From Saccharina japonica (lineage: Eukaryota > Sar > Phaeophyceae > Laminariales > Laminariaceae), in the NCBI GenBank assembly GCA_008828725.1, contig MEHQ01002412.1, forward strand, positions 81,148-145,147: a stretch of 64,000 nucleotides of DNA, in the 5' to 3' direction. The notes beneath the pieces are model-generated. The model saw only the letters and a program-made list of their open reading frames with translations, searched no databases and was not told where the DNA came from. Shown piece after piece: positions 1 through 10,128 of the stretch (position 1 is its first letter; every line of letters begins with the position of its first letter). Position numbers and translations under genes: made by a program.

Positions 1-800
1 CTCAACGCCGTGAGCAAGGTCTTCTAGCAGCGCCCAAGATCCCCCCCTCGACGAGCCGTCCACCAAGTACTTGGCCAACGGTAGCTTCACACTGTGTGTG
101 CTGCCGTCGCGGTCGAGAAACACTCTGTAGTCGTAGAGGTGGCGGGTGGGCTCTTGAGACCGCCGCGTGATAGTCCTCTTGAGCCACCCAATACCCAACC
201 GAAGCATTATCGGCCGCTTCACGAGTGCCGCGGTGAGTGCGGTAGGTGCTGAGCTTACCAGGGCGTACCCCGTGGGGGTTTCGAGGGGCAGGGGCTCCTC
301 GCCTTCGGTGAGGTCACCGTCGACGTCCAGGGTTGTAAGTTCGTCGTTCGCGCCACTGTGGCTCCCGCCCCCTTCCTCGTCCGAGTCATCGTCCTCGTCG
401 CTCGAGCCTGGCGGGTGTTCCTCGTCGGCAGGAGCAGGCGAGGCCGGCAGCACATCCTCAAACGGCTCTGGCGTGCCCTCCGCGTCCAAGAAGGAGATAC
501 CCCCCTCCGTACCTTCAAGATTGATGAGGTTGTCATCGCGTCCGTCTGCGGTTATCGCTAGGCCAGTCTTCTCGAGCAGGCGCCTGCGATAGTCGACGCC
601 CATCTCGATGTCGATTTTCTTCGCAGCTTCGCCGACCCATTGCGTGATCAAAATCCTACGCTGGGATGCCGTCAGCTTATTTGACTCCCACAACTCCACA
701 TGGCCAGCGTCCACCAGTCATTTGTCGAGCGCCTTGCCCACGTGCATCTTAAAAAGGCGCCCATAGCCGGCACCTATTATGGGCTGGATCTCGTATGTGC
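1..800 (-). pseudogene. DDE-type transposase, C-terminal part, decayed
   Basis: Reading the minus strand, one frame is open from position 717 down to the window edge. It begins LVDAGHVELWESNKLTASQR, continues through an ITQWVGEA segment, and then passes an acidic Asp/Glu/Ser-rich linker (about 470-330). The same frame upstream of a single TGA (718-720) reads QPIIGAGYGRLFKMHVGKAL. This block (QP-x-x-x-AG-x-GR, then a K-x-x-VG-x-x-LD helix, then RR-x-LI-x-x-WVGEA) resembles the C-terminal tail of DDE superfamily transposases of the pogo/mariner type found in algae and oomycetes. That is family knowledge applied by eye. A further minus-strand frame (about 749-850) seems to overlap in another phase, suggesting a frameshift as well as the stop. 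The catalytic D, D, D/E core is not visible, so this is a truncated pseudogene fragment. It could instead be the end of an unrelated gene running off the window. Confidence 0.45.
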
Positions 801-1812
801 AGATTCTCGAAGACTTGATCTGTGGCCAAACCCTCTTTGGCGTGTGCCTTCAAAAGCTGAAACTGGTCAGTGGGCAACGCACCACCAGTGTGCTTCAGGC
901 TACGAGCTGGTCCGGCCATAAAACCGATTTTTATTCGATCGGCGTTTTTGCAATCACTTGGGAATATTCTGACTCCAAATTTGGCCACCGTGTTGCTGAG
1001 CTTGTAGCGCATTTGCAGACATTTGAAGTTTTGGAATCCGAGTTGATGTAGTCGAGAAAAGACATTTTGAAAAACTAGCGTCACGTGCAGACATTTCTCG
1101 ATACTAAAGTCTATACGAAACCGAGAAAAACATGGAAAGCGGATGACGCTGATTTTCGGTGTGAACATTCCTTGGGGCACAAGGAATCGATCGATATCCT
1201 CATCTTCGTCTAATTCGTTATCTATCAAGAGATACGGCGCGCACAATATATCAATACAAATTCAAGATATTACGAGGAGAGACACTAAAACCATTTTTCG
1301 CAGCTCAGTTTTACTATTTTTGACCTGAAATTTTGACACGTGATTCGGAGCGCATTTGTCTAGGCCTTCAAAGCGGCTCCAGAAAGAAAAAATGTTTTTT
1401 CACGTGAATTTCGGTCGGTTTATATCTTCGCGTTTCACTCAAACGGTCATAAATTTAGCTCCTCATTTTTTTCCTTTCTGGAGCCGCTTTGGCTCGATGG
1501 GAAATACACATACCGGGCCCTATGCAAAATTCCAGACAACAATTCGCAAAACTGAGCTGCGAAAAACCATTTAACTGCTGCGGTAGGCTCTTGGCCAGAC
1601 CAGCTCGTAGTCAGCCGGGAGAGAACGGCCGCAGCGTCCATGACAACGAACGGTGAATAATATCATACAGCGGGGAGTCACCTGCCCGCCTTATTCAGCG
1701 TGTTTCTCCTGAGGGCCCATTTTGTTTTTTAATGGGCCCGGGGATGATTTGTTTTTCAGGAAAAGAAGGGGGACATTTTGAAAAATAAATGGGAAAAACA
1801 AATTAAAACAAA
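801..1812. other. Unassigned AT-rich stretch
   Basis: No convincing gene. Two segments (about 1370-1400 and 1465-1490) carry an inverted GCGGCTCCAGAAAG / CTTTCTGGAGCCGC pair. At 1714-1740 there is a hairpin made of GGGCCCATT and AATGGGCCC arms around a T run. Confidence 0.5.
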
Positions 1813-2572
1813 TTGTACCGCTGTACAGTACCATGTACGTACTTTTGTACGGACTCTCGTGTGAGGCACGAGGACGAAACGGAACTGAGTAGGAAGTGCC
1901 ACGTATCCGTTGTATGGGTGGCGCCCAAGGGAATGGAGACAGAGGGTGGGGGGGTTCGTAGGGAAACCGCGGCGGACGAAAGCAGGAAAGAGACGGCAAA
2001 CAGAGTAGGTACCAGTACCAGACCGTCTAGCTGGTAGAACCTGCCTGTACTATGGGCACAAACCTGCCTCAGCTGGCTGGAAGGTACTTTTGGTGTGCTC
2101 TGGCTGCCTGTCTTTTCCTGTCGTTCTTAGCCTTGCTTTGTTGGCACTGTTTTTTTTTTCGGTTCATTTCATTTCATTTGGTTTCTTTTAACTAGATGTC
2201 GCATCTCATCTGGGAGAAGCACGCCATTTTTTTTCTTTTCATTTTGTCATCCTTTTGTTTGGTTGCTTGATTGTTGATTTGCTTCAGTATGTTTACTTTC
2301 TATTATTTTTCCTTTTCGCTTTTTTCTTTCTTTTCTCTTTTTTTCTCTTGCATGCACCTGGATTGCTAGCAGGGTAGGTCTTGCCTGTCGTATATGGCAT
2401 TTCATTGTCTGCTCTGCTTACTGCACTGAGCGTGCGTATCTCTGTGTCGTAGTTTTGTGACCACAGAACTGGTACCTTTTTAGGATGATGAATCGGCACG
2501 GACACTGGGTGTGCTGGATGTCGACGGGTAGAGAGGAAGGTTTAATGTGAAGAACACACACACTGCTACTGT
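1813..2572 (+). repeat. LINE 3' end (coding tail, 3' UTR and family A terminus)
   Basis: From about 1850 the sequence matches the 3' end of the RTE-like LINE at 5060-5900: the run CGGAACTGAGTAGGAAGTGC, the GGCGCCCAAGGGAATGGAGA block, then AAACCGCGGCGGACGAAAGC. It continues through a T-rich 3' UTR with an AGAAGCACG landmark (2200-2230). It ends in the family A module: GCTAGCAGGGTAGGTCTTGC, GTATCTCTGTGTCGTAGTTT, GGTACCTTTTTAGGATGA, GGATGTCGACGGGTAGA, and finally GGTTTAATGTGAAGAACACA. The order (coding tail, UTR, A module, CA-rich end) fits a 5'-truncated plus-strand LINE insertion. Confidence 0.65.
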
Positions 2573-2734
2573 AAAACGTCTGCTGCTGTCAAGCCATCTG
2601 GTGGCAGTGGTGCCATGGGTGTCTTGGGCCTAGGCCAGCCACGGGAAGGGGTCAGCTTTCTTAAAACTTAGGCAGTGACTAGGCTGAGAGCTTTCTTAAT
2701 GTTTTCAAAATTTAAGGCTGACTTTCTACTGCAG

Positions 2735-2875
2735 TGTAGTATCTCTGTGTCGTAGTTTTGTGACCACATAATAACTGGTACCTCTCTAGGACGACGAATC
2801 GGCACGGACACTGGATGTGCTGGATGTCGACGGGTAGAAAGGAAGGTTTAATGTGAAGAGCACACACCGTGATAT
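2735..2875 (+). repeat. Family A (LINE 3'-terminal module) fragment
   Basis: About 140 bp from GTATCTCTGTGTCGTAGTTT to GGTTTAATGTGAAGAGCACA, the same terminus as at 2430-2570 but without the upstream UTR. The intervening 2575-2734 is unique-looking and has no gene. Confidence 0.7.
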
Positions 2876-3204
2876 ACACTATTAATAAGTAAATAGCAAT
2901 CCAGAGGAGACAAAAACGAAATAAAAAAAACAATCGTAACAAGACAAAGATGAAGACGAAGAAACATAAAAAACAAGACGTGTGTCGTGCCCCCTCAGAG
3001 GAGATGTGATACTGCTGTAGACAAAACAAAACGAAGAACAGAAAATAAAAGTAATAAACAGAGCAAACCGAAGAACGAAAGGAAAAGACACACAGGCAAC
3101 CAACGAAGCACAAAATAGGCACCCTCTAGGCAGCCGCAGCCAGCAGCAGTTTGTGGCATCGATAGCACAGAAAGGTTCTATATACGTACCTACTATTTGA
3201 TAGA

Positions 3205-3960
3205 CGGTCTGGTGTGTGTGTTCTTCAGATTATAACCTCGTCCCTTTTACCCGTCGACATCCAGAACACGCAGCAGTATTAATAGTGTCCTTGCCGATTC
3301 TTCCATCATCCTATTAATAGAGAGATACCAGTCAGTTATTATGTGGCCACAAAACTACGACACCAAGATACTACGTTGCAATGCAATGCCATATACGACA
3401 GGCACGACCGTACCCTGCTATTAATAGCAATTTAGCCGCGTGAACGCGCGAATGAGAACACAAAAAAAAACGAAAACGAAAAAAGAAACAATAAACAATG
3501 AAGAAATAAGAAGACAAACAAACGAACGACCAAAAACGAAAACAAAAGACAAAAAATGAAAGTGACGTGCTTCCCCCGGAGTAGATGTAACATAAAATAA
3601 AAAATAAGGAAAACGACGTAAACAGAACAAGACTAAGAACGAAAGGAAATGATAGGCAACCGAAGCACACAAAAAAAAGCACCTTCCAGGCAGCCCAGGA
3701 AGTTTTGTGTACCGGTAGTACGGACAAGTTCTACCACAACTTAGTCGGTCTGGCACCTTGCTTGCTACCCTGTCTGCCGCCTCCTTTCTGCTTTCTTCGT
3801 CAGCCGCGGATCCCCTATACGAACTCGTTGCCCCGCCCGTCTCCATCTCCTTGGGCGCCACCCATACACCGAACGGCCATATCATATATATGTGGCCAGC
3901 TGCCAAACACGAAAGACAAAAGGAAAGAGAGGAGAATATGTATGTGAAGAGCACACACCC
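3205..3960 (-). repeat. LINE 3' end, minus orientation
   Basis: Read on the minus strand this is the same arrangement as 1813-2572. The coding tail is at about 3900-3740 (GGCGCCCAAGGAGATGGAGA and the CGCGGCTGACGAAGAAAGC stretch), followed by the A-rich (T-rich on minus) UTR with the GGGGGAAGCACGTCAC landmark at 3560-3590. The family A terminus is at 3425-3208 and carries small TATTAATAG insertions. No intact reading frame remains. Confidence 0.6.
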
Positions 3961-3974
3961 AGTCAGTGTCCGCG

Positions 3975-4340
3975 CGTGTGTGTGTGTTCTTCACATTAAA
4001 CCTTCCTTTCTACCCGTCGACATCCAGCACACCCAGTGTCCGTGCCGATTCTTCATCCTAAAAAAGGTACCAGTTATGTGGTCACAAAACTACGACACAG
4101 CAGAGATACTACGCTCAGTGCAGTAAGCAGAGCAGACAATGCAATGCCATATACGACAGGCAAGACCTACCCAGCAATCCAGGTGCATGTGAGAAACACT
4201 TACGTGTCAAGCTCTGTGGCCAGAGAAAAAACGAAAACGAAAGAAACCCAGAAAAATACTTGGAACAAAAAAGAAACAAGAAGAAAGACAAAAAATGAAG
4301 TGATAACGTGACGACAGCAGTCAACACAAAACAAACAAAA
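3975..4340 (-). repeat. LINE 3' UTR plus family A, minus orientation
   Basis: Positions 3985-4195 are a near-complete family A module in inverse orientation (GTGTGTTCTTCACATTAAAC, CTACCCGTCGACATCCAGCA, GGTCACAAAACTACGACACA, ATATACGACAGGCAAGACCT). The purine-rich reverse complement of the LINE UTR follows to about 4330. No coding potential. Confidence 0.65.
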
Positions 4341-4773
4341 TAAACAATACGACTCGTACCTGGTACAACATAAATATAAACAAGGTAATATATACCTGGT
4401 ACTATTATTCATAATAACAAAAGAAAATTGACACCCACCTTGCACCCACACTGAGTTATATTTTTTTTTTGTCCATCCCAAGGGCGTAAAAAAAAAAAAG
4501 AAAACGACACCACACTCGTAGGAAGGTCAGAATGAAAAACAAACCGGATCGCTGTGATCACAGGACTAAATGAGCGAAAACCATTTTTTTTCCGTTTTTT
4601 GTTCCCTTTTTTTAACTTGGTTTTAGAGACCCCCCCTATTTTTTTTTCTCTGGTGGGGGGGGGGATTAAAAAAAAAGTTGACTTATTGTTTTCTGGGATC
4701 ACAACGGTCCGGTTCTTCCCTCCAATATAGGGGGGGGGGGTAGTGGGGTATCTGGGATTCAGATCCGCGCATA
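4341..4773. other. Low-complexity, homopolymer-rich stretch
   Basis: Runs of A, T, C and G of 8-12 bases are dense here (for example 4460-4500 and 4600-4740). I see no gene and no clear element boundaries. Confidence 0.5.
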
Positions 4774-5040
4774 CCCTTGTCCATCCCATTTATTATCTTC
4801 GCCATTCTTTTCTCTCTCCCTCTTTAGTCGTAACTCAGATCCGGGGTCACCAAGTAGGCTCTTCTCCCCCCTCCCCACTACGGTACCTGCCTTGCATTTT
4901 TATCGCGAGAAGATTTCAGCACTCTCTTCCCCCGTCGACTTCCGTCGGATTCCGCCAACCTACACCACGAAGGCGCTCTCAGCAATTGGTTCCTTTTCAT
5001 TTTTTCAAATAAAGTAAAAATCTCACCACGGTGGGATTCT
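4774..5040 (+). repeat. Dispersed repeat family B
   Basis: About 190-260 bp marked by TATTATCTTCGCC, CGTAACTCAGATCCGGGGTC, TAGGCTCTTCTCC, CCCCACTACGGTACCTGCCT, TTTTTATCGCGAGAAGAT and CCGTCGAC. Matching copies in the window are 8213-8395 (minus), 51350-51550 (plus, interrupted), 57608-57770 (minus) and 62185-62400 (plus). Confidence 0.75.
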
Positions 5041-5054
5041 GGGTACCGATGTCA

Positions 5055-5900
5055 GTAGTCTTTGAAGCTGACCACGAGCCAGTTCTTGTACCTCGGCGGC
5101 ATTATCCACGAAGACGCTGACCTCTCACTCGAAATCGAACGACGGATACGTCTCGTGTGGGCGTGCTTCAAACGGTTCGGACCAGAGTTGTACGACATGA
5201 AGACGGCTCGACTTAGTCTGAAAGTCCGCATGTTGAAGGCCGAGGTGATTGAGACCCTGCTGTACGGATGTGTGACGTGGACCCTCAGTGCACAACACTT
5301 CGCCAGGCTCCGATCGGTACACCACCAAATCCTCCTGCGTGTCATTGGCTTCCAGCGTCGGCAGCGTGGCGACTATAGGACCCTCTCGTACGCAAAGGCT
5401 CTCAAGCAGACACGATGCGAGAGTATCGAAACGACGATCCGTAAACGACGGCTGTTTTTTGCGGGAGCCGTGGCACGGCAACCCAAGGGGCGGCTACCCA
5501 GTCGGGTGATGTTCGGGACCATGACGGGTGGGGAGGGACGCAGACCGGGCGGAGACAACCAAAGTCCTGGCAGAAATGCCCTGCTGAAGACCTCAAGGTG
5601 TTTCAAGCCACCAAGGGGTCCACGGCACAGGTCCCGTTGGTGTTTGGAGTAGAGACCGCTGTGTCGACCGTTGCAGCAACTAAAGTGGGCAAGTGGTACA
5701 GGGGGGTCCTCGAAGCGGCTGAACAGTTCATGGTCCGGTGGCACAAGGTCGAGGCGGAACTGAGTAGACAGCGCCACGCATCCGTCGCGGGGGGTGCACA
5801 AGGGAATGGGAAGGGGGGGGGGGACAGTCGTACGGAAACCGCGGTTGATGAGAGCAGGAGGGAAACAGCCGACAGGATAGCAAGGTACCAGACTGACTAA
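5055..5900 (+). pseudogene. RTE-like LINE reverse transcriptase, C-terminal fragment
   Basis: A frame from 5062 to 5652 encodes about 196 residues, closely similar to the C-terminal half of the better-preserved LINE protein at 55034-56350. Shared landmarks, in order, are the FLYLGGII segment, a RRIRLVWACFKRFGPELYDM block, [20 protein letters not shown], and [12 protein letters not shown]. In LINEs this region follows the reverse transcriptase palm and acts as thumb/connection sequence. The catalytic palm (motifs A to C) is missing, so the copy is truncated at its 5' end, as LINE insertions usually are. After 5652 the frame is lost, but nucleotide similarity to the LINE 3' end continues to about 5900 (GGTGGCACAAGGTCGAGGCG and AAACCGCGGTTGATGAGAGC). 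It follows a family B repeat without an obvious target-site duplication. Not expected to be functional. Confidence 0.75.
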
Positions 5901-6364
5901 CTAGTAAGCCCCGCCTAGACTACCCGTGCCGCGCACCTCTGTAGTAGCTGCTTCGAACGCGGCTCTGTTGTGTTTTTTTTTCCGTTTCGTTTCGTCTTTT
6001 TAGTTTAATTGTTACTCTCCTTCGTGATAAGGAACAAGTACTACCTGGCTTGGTGGATGGCGAACTGGGTGTTTTGTTTTCCTTGGTTATTTCTGATGGT
6101 CTTTCTTTCCCTTTGTTTGTTTGTTTGTTTGTTTGTTTGTTTTTTTTTTTTTACTTGGTGTACTGCATGTTGTAGCTTTTCAAGGGGGGCACGACAGCGA
6201 TGCTACAGCCTACAGCCCCTCGCATCATTCATTTATTTTGTTTTACTTTTATTTTGCCGTGATCGCTTTTGCCTTTGTCTCTCCGCCCCTCCGTATTTTC
6301 CTAGGACTTTCTTTGGTTGCTTCGCTACGTACGTATTCATTTTGTTTTTTTGTTATTTCCTCTT
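5901..6364. other. T-rich spacer, LINE UTR-like
   Basis: Contains a (TTTG)n run near 6112-6140 and T-rich sequence resembling LINE 3' UTR. The open frames across it are low complexity and unconvincing as genes. Confidence 0.4.
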
Positions 6365-6815
6365 CTCTTTCCTGGACTCTCGTGTGTGGCACGAGAACGA
6401 AACGGAACTGAGTAGGAAGTGCCACGTAGCCACGTATCCGTTGTATGGGTGGCGCCCAAGGGAATGGAGACGGAAGGGTGGGGGGATTCGTAGGGAAACC
6501 GCGGCGAGCGAAAGCAGGAAAGAGACGGCAAACAGAGTAGGTACCAGACCGACTAGCTGGTAGAACCTGCCTGTACTACGGGCGCAAACCTGCCTCGGCT
6601 GGCTGGAAGGTGATTTTGGTGTGCTCCGGCTGCCTGTCTTTTCCTGTCGTTCTTAGTCTTGCTCTGTTGGCGCTGTTTTTTCGGTCCATTTCATTTCGTT
6701 TCATTTCATTTGGTTTCTTTTTTATTGGATGTCGCATCTCCTCTGGGAGAAGCACGACTCTTTCTTTTACTTTGTCATGCTTTTGTTTGGTTGCTTGATT
6801 GTTGATTTGCTTCAG

Positions 6816-6816
<1 letters not shown>
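6365..6816 (+). repeat. LINE 3' coding tail and 3' UTR
   Basis: Same order of blocks as 1850-2270 (CTCGTGTGTGGCACGAGAAC, CGGAACTGAGTAGGAAGTGC, GGCGCCCAAGGGAATGGAGA, AGAAGCACGACTC). This is a second copy with only scattered differences. Confidence 0.65.
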
Positions 6817-6850
<34 letters not shown>

Positions 6851-7078
6851 ATCTTCACTTTAAACTCGTTTCAGTTGCTAATCCCTATAGTCTGATCTAG
6901 CAAGATCACGGCCCGTGGTCACAAAAGTGCTAGAGCCATCAGAGAATCCTAAAGAACACGTACACTTAGCAGGGAAAGGATACACAAGTCCGAAGAGGTA
7001 CACCTAAAATCCCTACAGCATGTTATGCGTGTCCAAAACTGAACTACACGCCCGCAATCTCCATTCGACTACAGTATG
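6817..7078 (-). repeat. LINE subfamily 3' end (family C) with (CAA)n tail
   Basis: A (GTT)n run at about 6817-6850 abuts CTTCACTTTAAACTCGTTTC, then GCTAATCCCTATAGTCTGAT, CAAGATCACGGCCCGTGGTC, and so on to 7075. Near-identical copies lie at 17943-18165 and 60797-60960. At 60.8 kb the module is contiguous with a decayed reverse transcriptase frame on the minus strand, so this is a LINE 3' UTR and the (GTT)n run is its (CAA)n tail read backwards. Confidence 0.7.
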
Positions 7079-7203
7079 TTTACTTTTTCTTATTTTTCCT
7101 TTTCGCTTATTTTTGTTTTTCTCTTTTTCTCTTGCATGCACCTGGATTGCTAGCAGGGTAGGTCTTGCCTGTCGTATATGGCATTGCATTGTCTGCTCTG
7201 CTT
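7079..7203 (+). repeat. Family A left part, interrupted by a DNA element
   Basis: Carries the family A start (CTTGCATGCACCTGGATTGC, GCTAGCAGGGTAGGTCTTGC) and ends in CTCTGCTT. The module resumes at 7866 with the same CTCTGCTT followed by ACTGCACTGAGCG. Confidence 0.8.
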
Positions 7204-7865
7204 TAGGGTTGCACCCCGGCCTCAAAATTTGGAACCGGTAACCGGACCGGATTGTGGGGGGTTCAGACGGAACCGGAACCGGGTACCCGACCTGTTTTCA
7301 GCCCGGGTACCCGGGTACCCGGGTACCCGGATTACCATGCACTATATTATCCCCTTCTAGCGTTTCAGCGGGCCTGAACGGTCCGCAGGTGGCATGGTAA
7401 GGCCGACGGTGGGAGGGAATGACTTCATTGCGTCTATTATCTCGATCAGTCATGCCAAAGAAAGAAGATGGAAGGCAGAAGGCTGCCTCTCCGAATACCC
7501 GGGGTAAATATATTTGTTCCAGTCCGGTTCCGGTTCCGCCGGTTCCGGGTACCCGCCACCGGGTACCCGGTTCTCACTCAGACGGGATGCAACCCTAGTC
7601 GCGTGTTGTGCGAAGGCTGTAGGAGAAAAGGAAAAGGGAGAGTCTAGGGGCACAGTGTATGTATAAATCAAGGTATATCCCAGTCTTGGGGCCTCCGTAA
7701 AGCACAATCAACGGGTACCCGGGTACCCGGGTACCCGGGTACCCGGGTACCCGGGGTCCAAACTACCCGGGGTAAATTATTTGTCCCGGTCCGGTTCCGG
7801 TTCCCGACGGTTCCGGGTACCCGCCACCGGGTACCCGGTTCTCAGTCAGACGGGGTGCAACCCTA
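7204..7865. mobile_element. hAT-like non-autonomous DNA element with 8-bp TSD
   Basis: A 662-bp insert that splits a family A copy. The ends are inverted: TAGGGTTGCACCCCG on the left and CGGGGTGCAACCCTA on the right. The 8-bp direct repeat CTCTGCTT flanks it (7196-7203 and 7866-7873). An 8-bp duplication with TAGGG-type termini is characteristic of hAT elements (established family knowledge). No transposase is encoded. The inside is rich in the self-complementary unit CCGGGTACCC (7295-7335 and 7710-7755). The right terminus occurs twice: a roughly 80-bp block with CCGGTTCCGG, ACCGGGTACCCGGTTCTCA and GATGCAACCCTAG at 7520-7600, and again at 7785-7865. Confidence 0.8.
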
Positions 7866-8030
7866 CTCTGCTTACTGCACTGAGCGTAGTATCTCTGTGT
7901 CGTAGTTTTGTGACCACAGAAGAACTGGTACCTTTTTAGGATGAAGAATCGGCACGGACACTGGGTGTGCTGGATGTCGACGGGTAGAAAGGAACGTTTA
8001 ATGTGAAGAACACACACACACTAGTCTACC
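7866..8030 (+). repeat. Family A right part
   Basis: Continuation of the split module: ACTGCACTGAGCGTAGTATC, GGTACCTTTTTAGGATGAAG, GGATGTCGACGGGTAGA, and the terminus GTTTAATGTGAAGAACACAC. Confidence 0.8.
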
Positions 8031-8044
8031 CGGGGCGACCGGTC

Positions 8045-8045
<1 letters not shown>

Positions 8046-8087
<42 letters not shown>

Positions 8088-8100
8088 CGACAACAACGAA
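8046..8100. repeat. (CAA)n microsatellite
   Basis: About 16 CAA units. It lies close to a family A terminus, so it may be a LINE tail. Confidence 0.85.
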
Positions 8101-8159
8101 ACACCCTCTCCTCAGCCGCAATTTTGCGGTATACGAGTATTACGGGTAACCATACATAG

Positions 8160-8450
8160 TGTGTGTGTTCTTCACATGAAATCGTCCTTTCTACCCGTCG
8201 AAATCCAGCGAATCCGACGCAAGCAAGTCGACGAGGGAAGAGAGTGCTGAAATCTTCTCGCGATAAAAATGCAAGGCAAGTACCGTAGTGGGGAGGGGGG
8301 AGAAGAGCCTACTTTCGTAGTGACCCCGGATCTGAGTTACGCCTGAAGAGGGAGAGAGAAAAGAAGGGCGAAGATAATAAATGGGATGGACAACAACAAC
8401 AACACCACCCAGTCAGTGTCTGTGCCGATTCTTCTTCATCCTAGACAAAG
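8160..8450 (-). repeat. Family A fragments around an inverted family B copy
   Basis: 8160-8212 carries a family A end (GTGTGTTCTTCACATGAAAT, CTACCCGTCGAAATCCAGCG). 8213-8395 is family B on the minus strand (ATCTTCTCGCGATAAAAATG, CCCCGGATCTGAGTTACG, GAAGGGCGAAGATAATAAAT). 8400-8450 returns to family A (CACCCAGTCAGTGTCTGTGC). Confidence 0.65.
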
Positions 8451-8671
8451 ACACTGCTAGACATGCCCTTGGACGGCACTCTGCGGCGCTTTCTACTCAA
8501 TTTCGCCGCGATCTGCGTTGCGAGAAAACGAACGAAAGCTAAGAGAGGGGGAACAACTACTGTAACTGAAATAAACTGTAAACTAAAACAAACAAACGGA
8601 AGGAAGAAAAACGCGGAGGAAGTTAAACAAAACAATCAGCGTGAAACAGATAAATAAATGGTCAACACATA

Positions 8672-8843
8672 CAGTACGCGACAGATGTTAAGAATCTCTT
8701 ATTTTTGGCTAGACTGGAATTCTCATGTAAGAATGGGTGTGTTCCACACTATTTTTAGAACAACGAGGGCGAATTATTATTCCCCCCCCCATATCTAAGT
8801 CTCAAATTCTTAATTATCAGATTCTTAACAAGATCGCGTACTG
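8672..8843. mobile_element. Mariner-type MITE (TA-flanked), family M1
   Basis: 172 bp beginning CAGTACGCGACAGATGTTAA and ending TTAACAAGATCGCGTACTG, flanked by TA on both sides. The TA target and CAGT start are typical of Tc1/mariner miniature elements. Same-size relatives lie at 23547-23723 and 60427-60602. Non-coding. Confidence 0.75.
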
Positions 8844-8850
8844 TACACTA

Positions 8851-9021
8851 CTACCGGCCCTCTCATATGAAAGTGCCCCACAAGAAACTCAGCCTAAATA
8901 TTACGGGGGAAATAAGAAAGTCGACAGCTATTATACTGAAGTTAGTGTGGGACACACCCCTTTCTCAAATAAGAAAGTCAGCCTAAGCCAGATTTCTGGT
9001 TTCTTATGAGCGGGCCGGTAC
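8851..9021. mobile_element. MITE related to M1
   Basis: About 171 bp bounded by CTACCGGCCCTCTCATA and its near-inverse TATGAGCGGGCCGGTA (with an intervening TTCT on the right), lying 8 bp from the previous element. The internal AAGAAAGTC...CAGCCT motif also occurs (inverted) in the M1 copy at 23.6 kb, so it looks like a divergent sibling. Confidence 0.55.
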
Positions 9022-9379
9022 TGCTGTATAATACATGTATTAATACTTATTATATGACACATGTATGTATGTGTATGCCACGTCTGCTGCTTTGCTGCTG
9101 CTAACGATGTGTATCTATTGCCGGCGGACACAGCAGTAATCAGGACCAAATATGCTTACGTAGTGAAAACACTGGAATTTAATATATAGAAGTACAGAAG
9201 TAGGTTTTTGTGGATGTGACGGGGGTCTCTAATTACGGCGTATTATTAACCCCCATAATATCAAAAGTAAAGCTGTGAGATCGAAAGATTTCAGATTTCG
9301 TCGAAACTCGTCTATCGCAAGCTGTGTTCGTATACATATGATATGTATGATATTATACATATGTATGATCGGCGTTTAA

Positions 9380-9468
9380 CCCTTTTAGAACTGGAGCCCC
9401 GTTTTGGGGACAAATTACTTAGAATTAGAGTGGTTTGTCCCCAAAACGGGACTGCAGTCCTAAAAGGG
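9380..9468. mobile_element. TTAA-flanked 89-bp hairpin element (piggyBac-like MITE)
   Basis: Flanked on both sides by TTAA (9376-9379 and 9469-9472). Termini are CCCTTTTAGAACTG and CAGTCCTAAAAGGG, and nearly the whole unit folds back (CCCCGTTTTGGGGACAAA pairs with TTTGTCCCCAAAACGGG). A TTAA target with CCYT ends is the hallmark of piggyBac elements. It has no coding capacity, so it would need a transposase supplied in trans. Confidence 0.7.
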
Positions 9469-9472
9469 TTAA

Positions 9473-10080
9473 CCATTATTTTGTTTGTCCTGCGTTGAAC
9501 TGATCAGAGATGACATCATACTTTGTCACTTCTTCCTCACAACTCACAACAAAATGCACAACAACTTCTTCTATTGTACGTGAATTCCACTGAAACTGCC
9601 AGACTTTGTTTGACGCGCGGCCACGTCAGGTGTTGTCCACTACCACTTTGTCCAGAAATAGAAGCACCGTTATTGTTAAATATTTATCTACAAACGGTGC
9701 TTATATTTCTAGACAGAGTGGTACGTAGTAAATACTGGTACACCACGACGCACATGGAAATCTAAATCTGTACATAGCGCTACATACAGCAGTTAGTTGT
9801 GATAACAAATAGTGTGATTCGTAGTGAAGGCTCTTGCAGATCAACCTCTCACTTGAGTCGCACAAGTGCCCCTGTTCCCCATTCATACTGCACCCTCAGC
9901 GCAGCCGGTTCGAACCCCCTCTGCATCACACAAGAACACCATCATCATGGCGGACGGCTCGGACTGGAAAAAATGTGAGCAGCTATACCGGCAACTGTTG
10001 GAAACTCGCGTAAAATATCATGCAGCCGTTCCGTTGGCTTTAGGCTGTGCATGCTACAGCAAGAATAAGTAGTATTAATA
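9473..10080 (+). other. Possible short first exon in otherwise gene-free sequence
   Basis: At 9947 an ATG in a favourable context (CATCATGG) starts MADGSDWKKCEQLYRQLLETR, followed directly by a GTAAAATAT sequence that could act as a splice donor (about 10010). No downstream exon could be identified, because microsatellites begin within 80 bp. It may be a stray open stretch, and I do not recognise the peptide. The rest of the interval shows no feature apart from unspecific short frames. Confidence 0.2.
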
Positions 10081-10082
10081 GT

Positions 10083-10090
10083 AGTACTAC

Positions 10091-10128
<38 letters not shown>

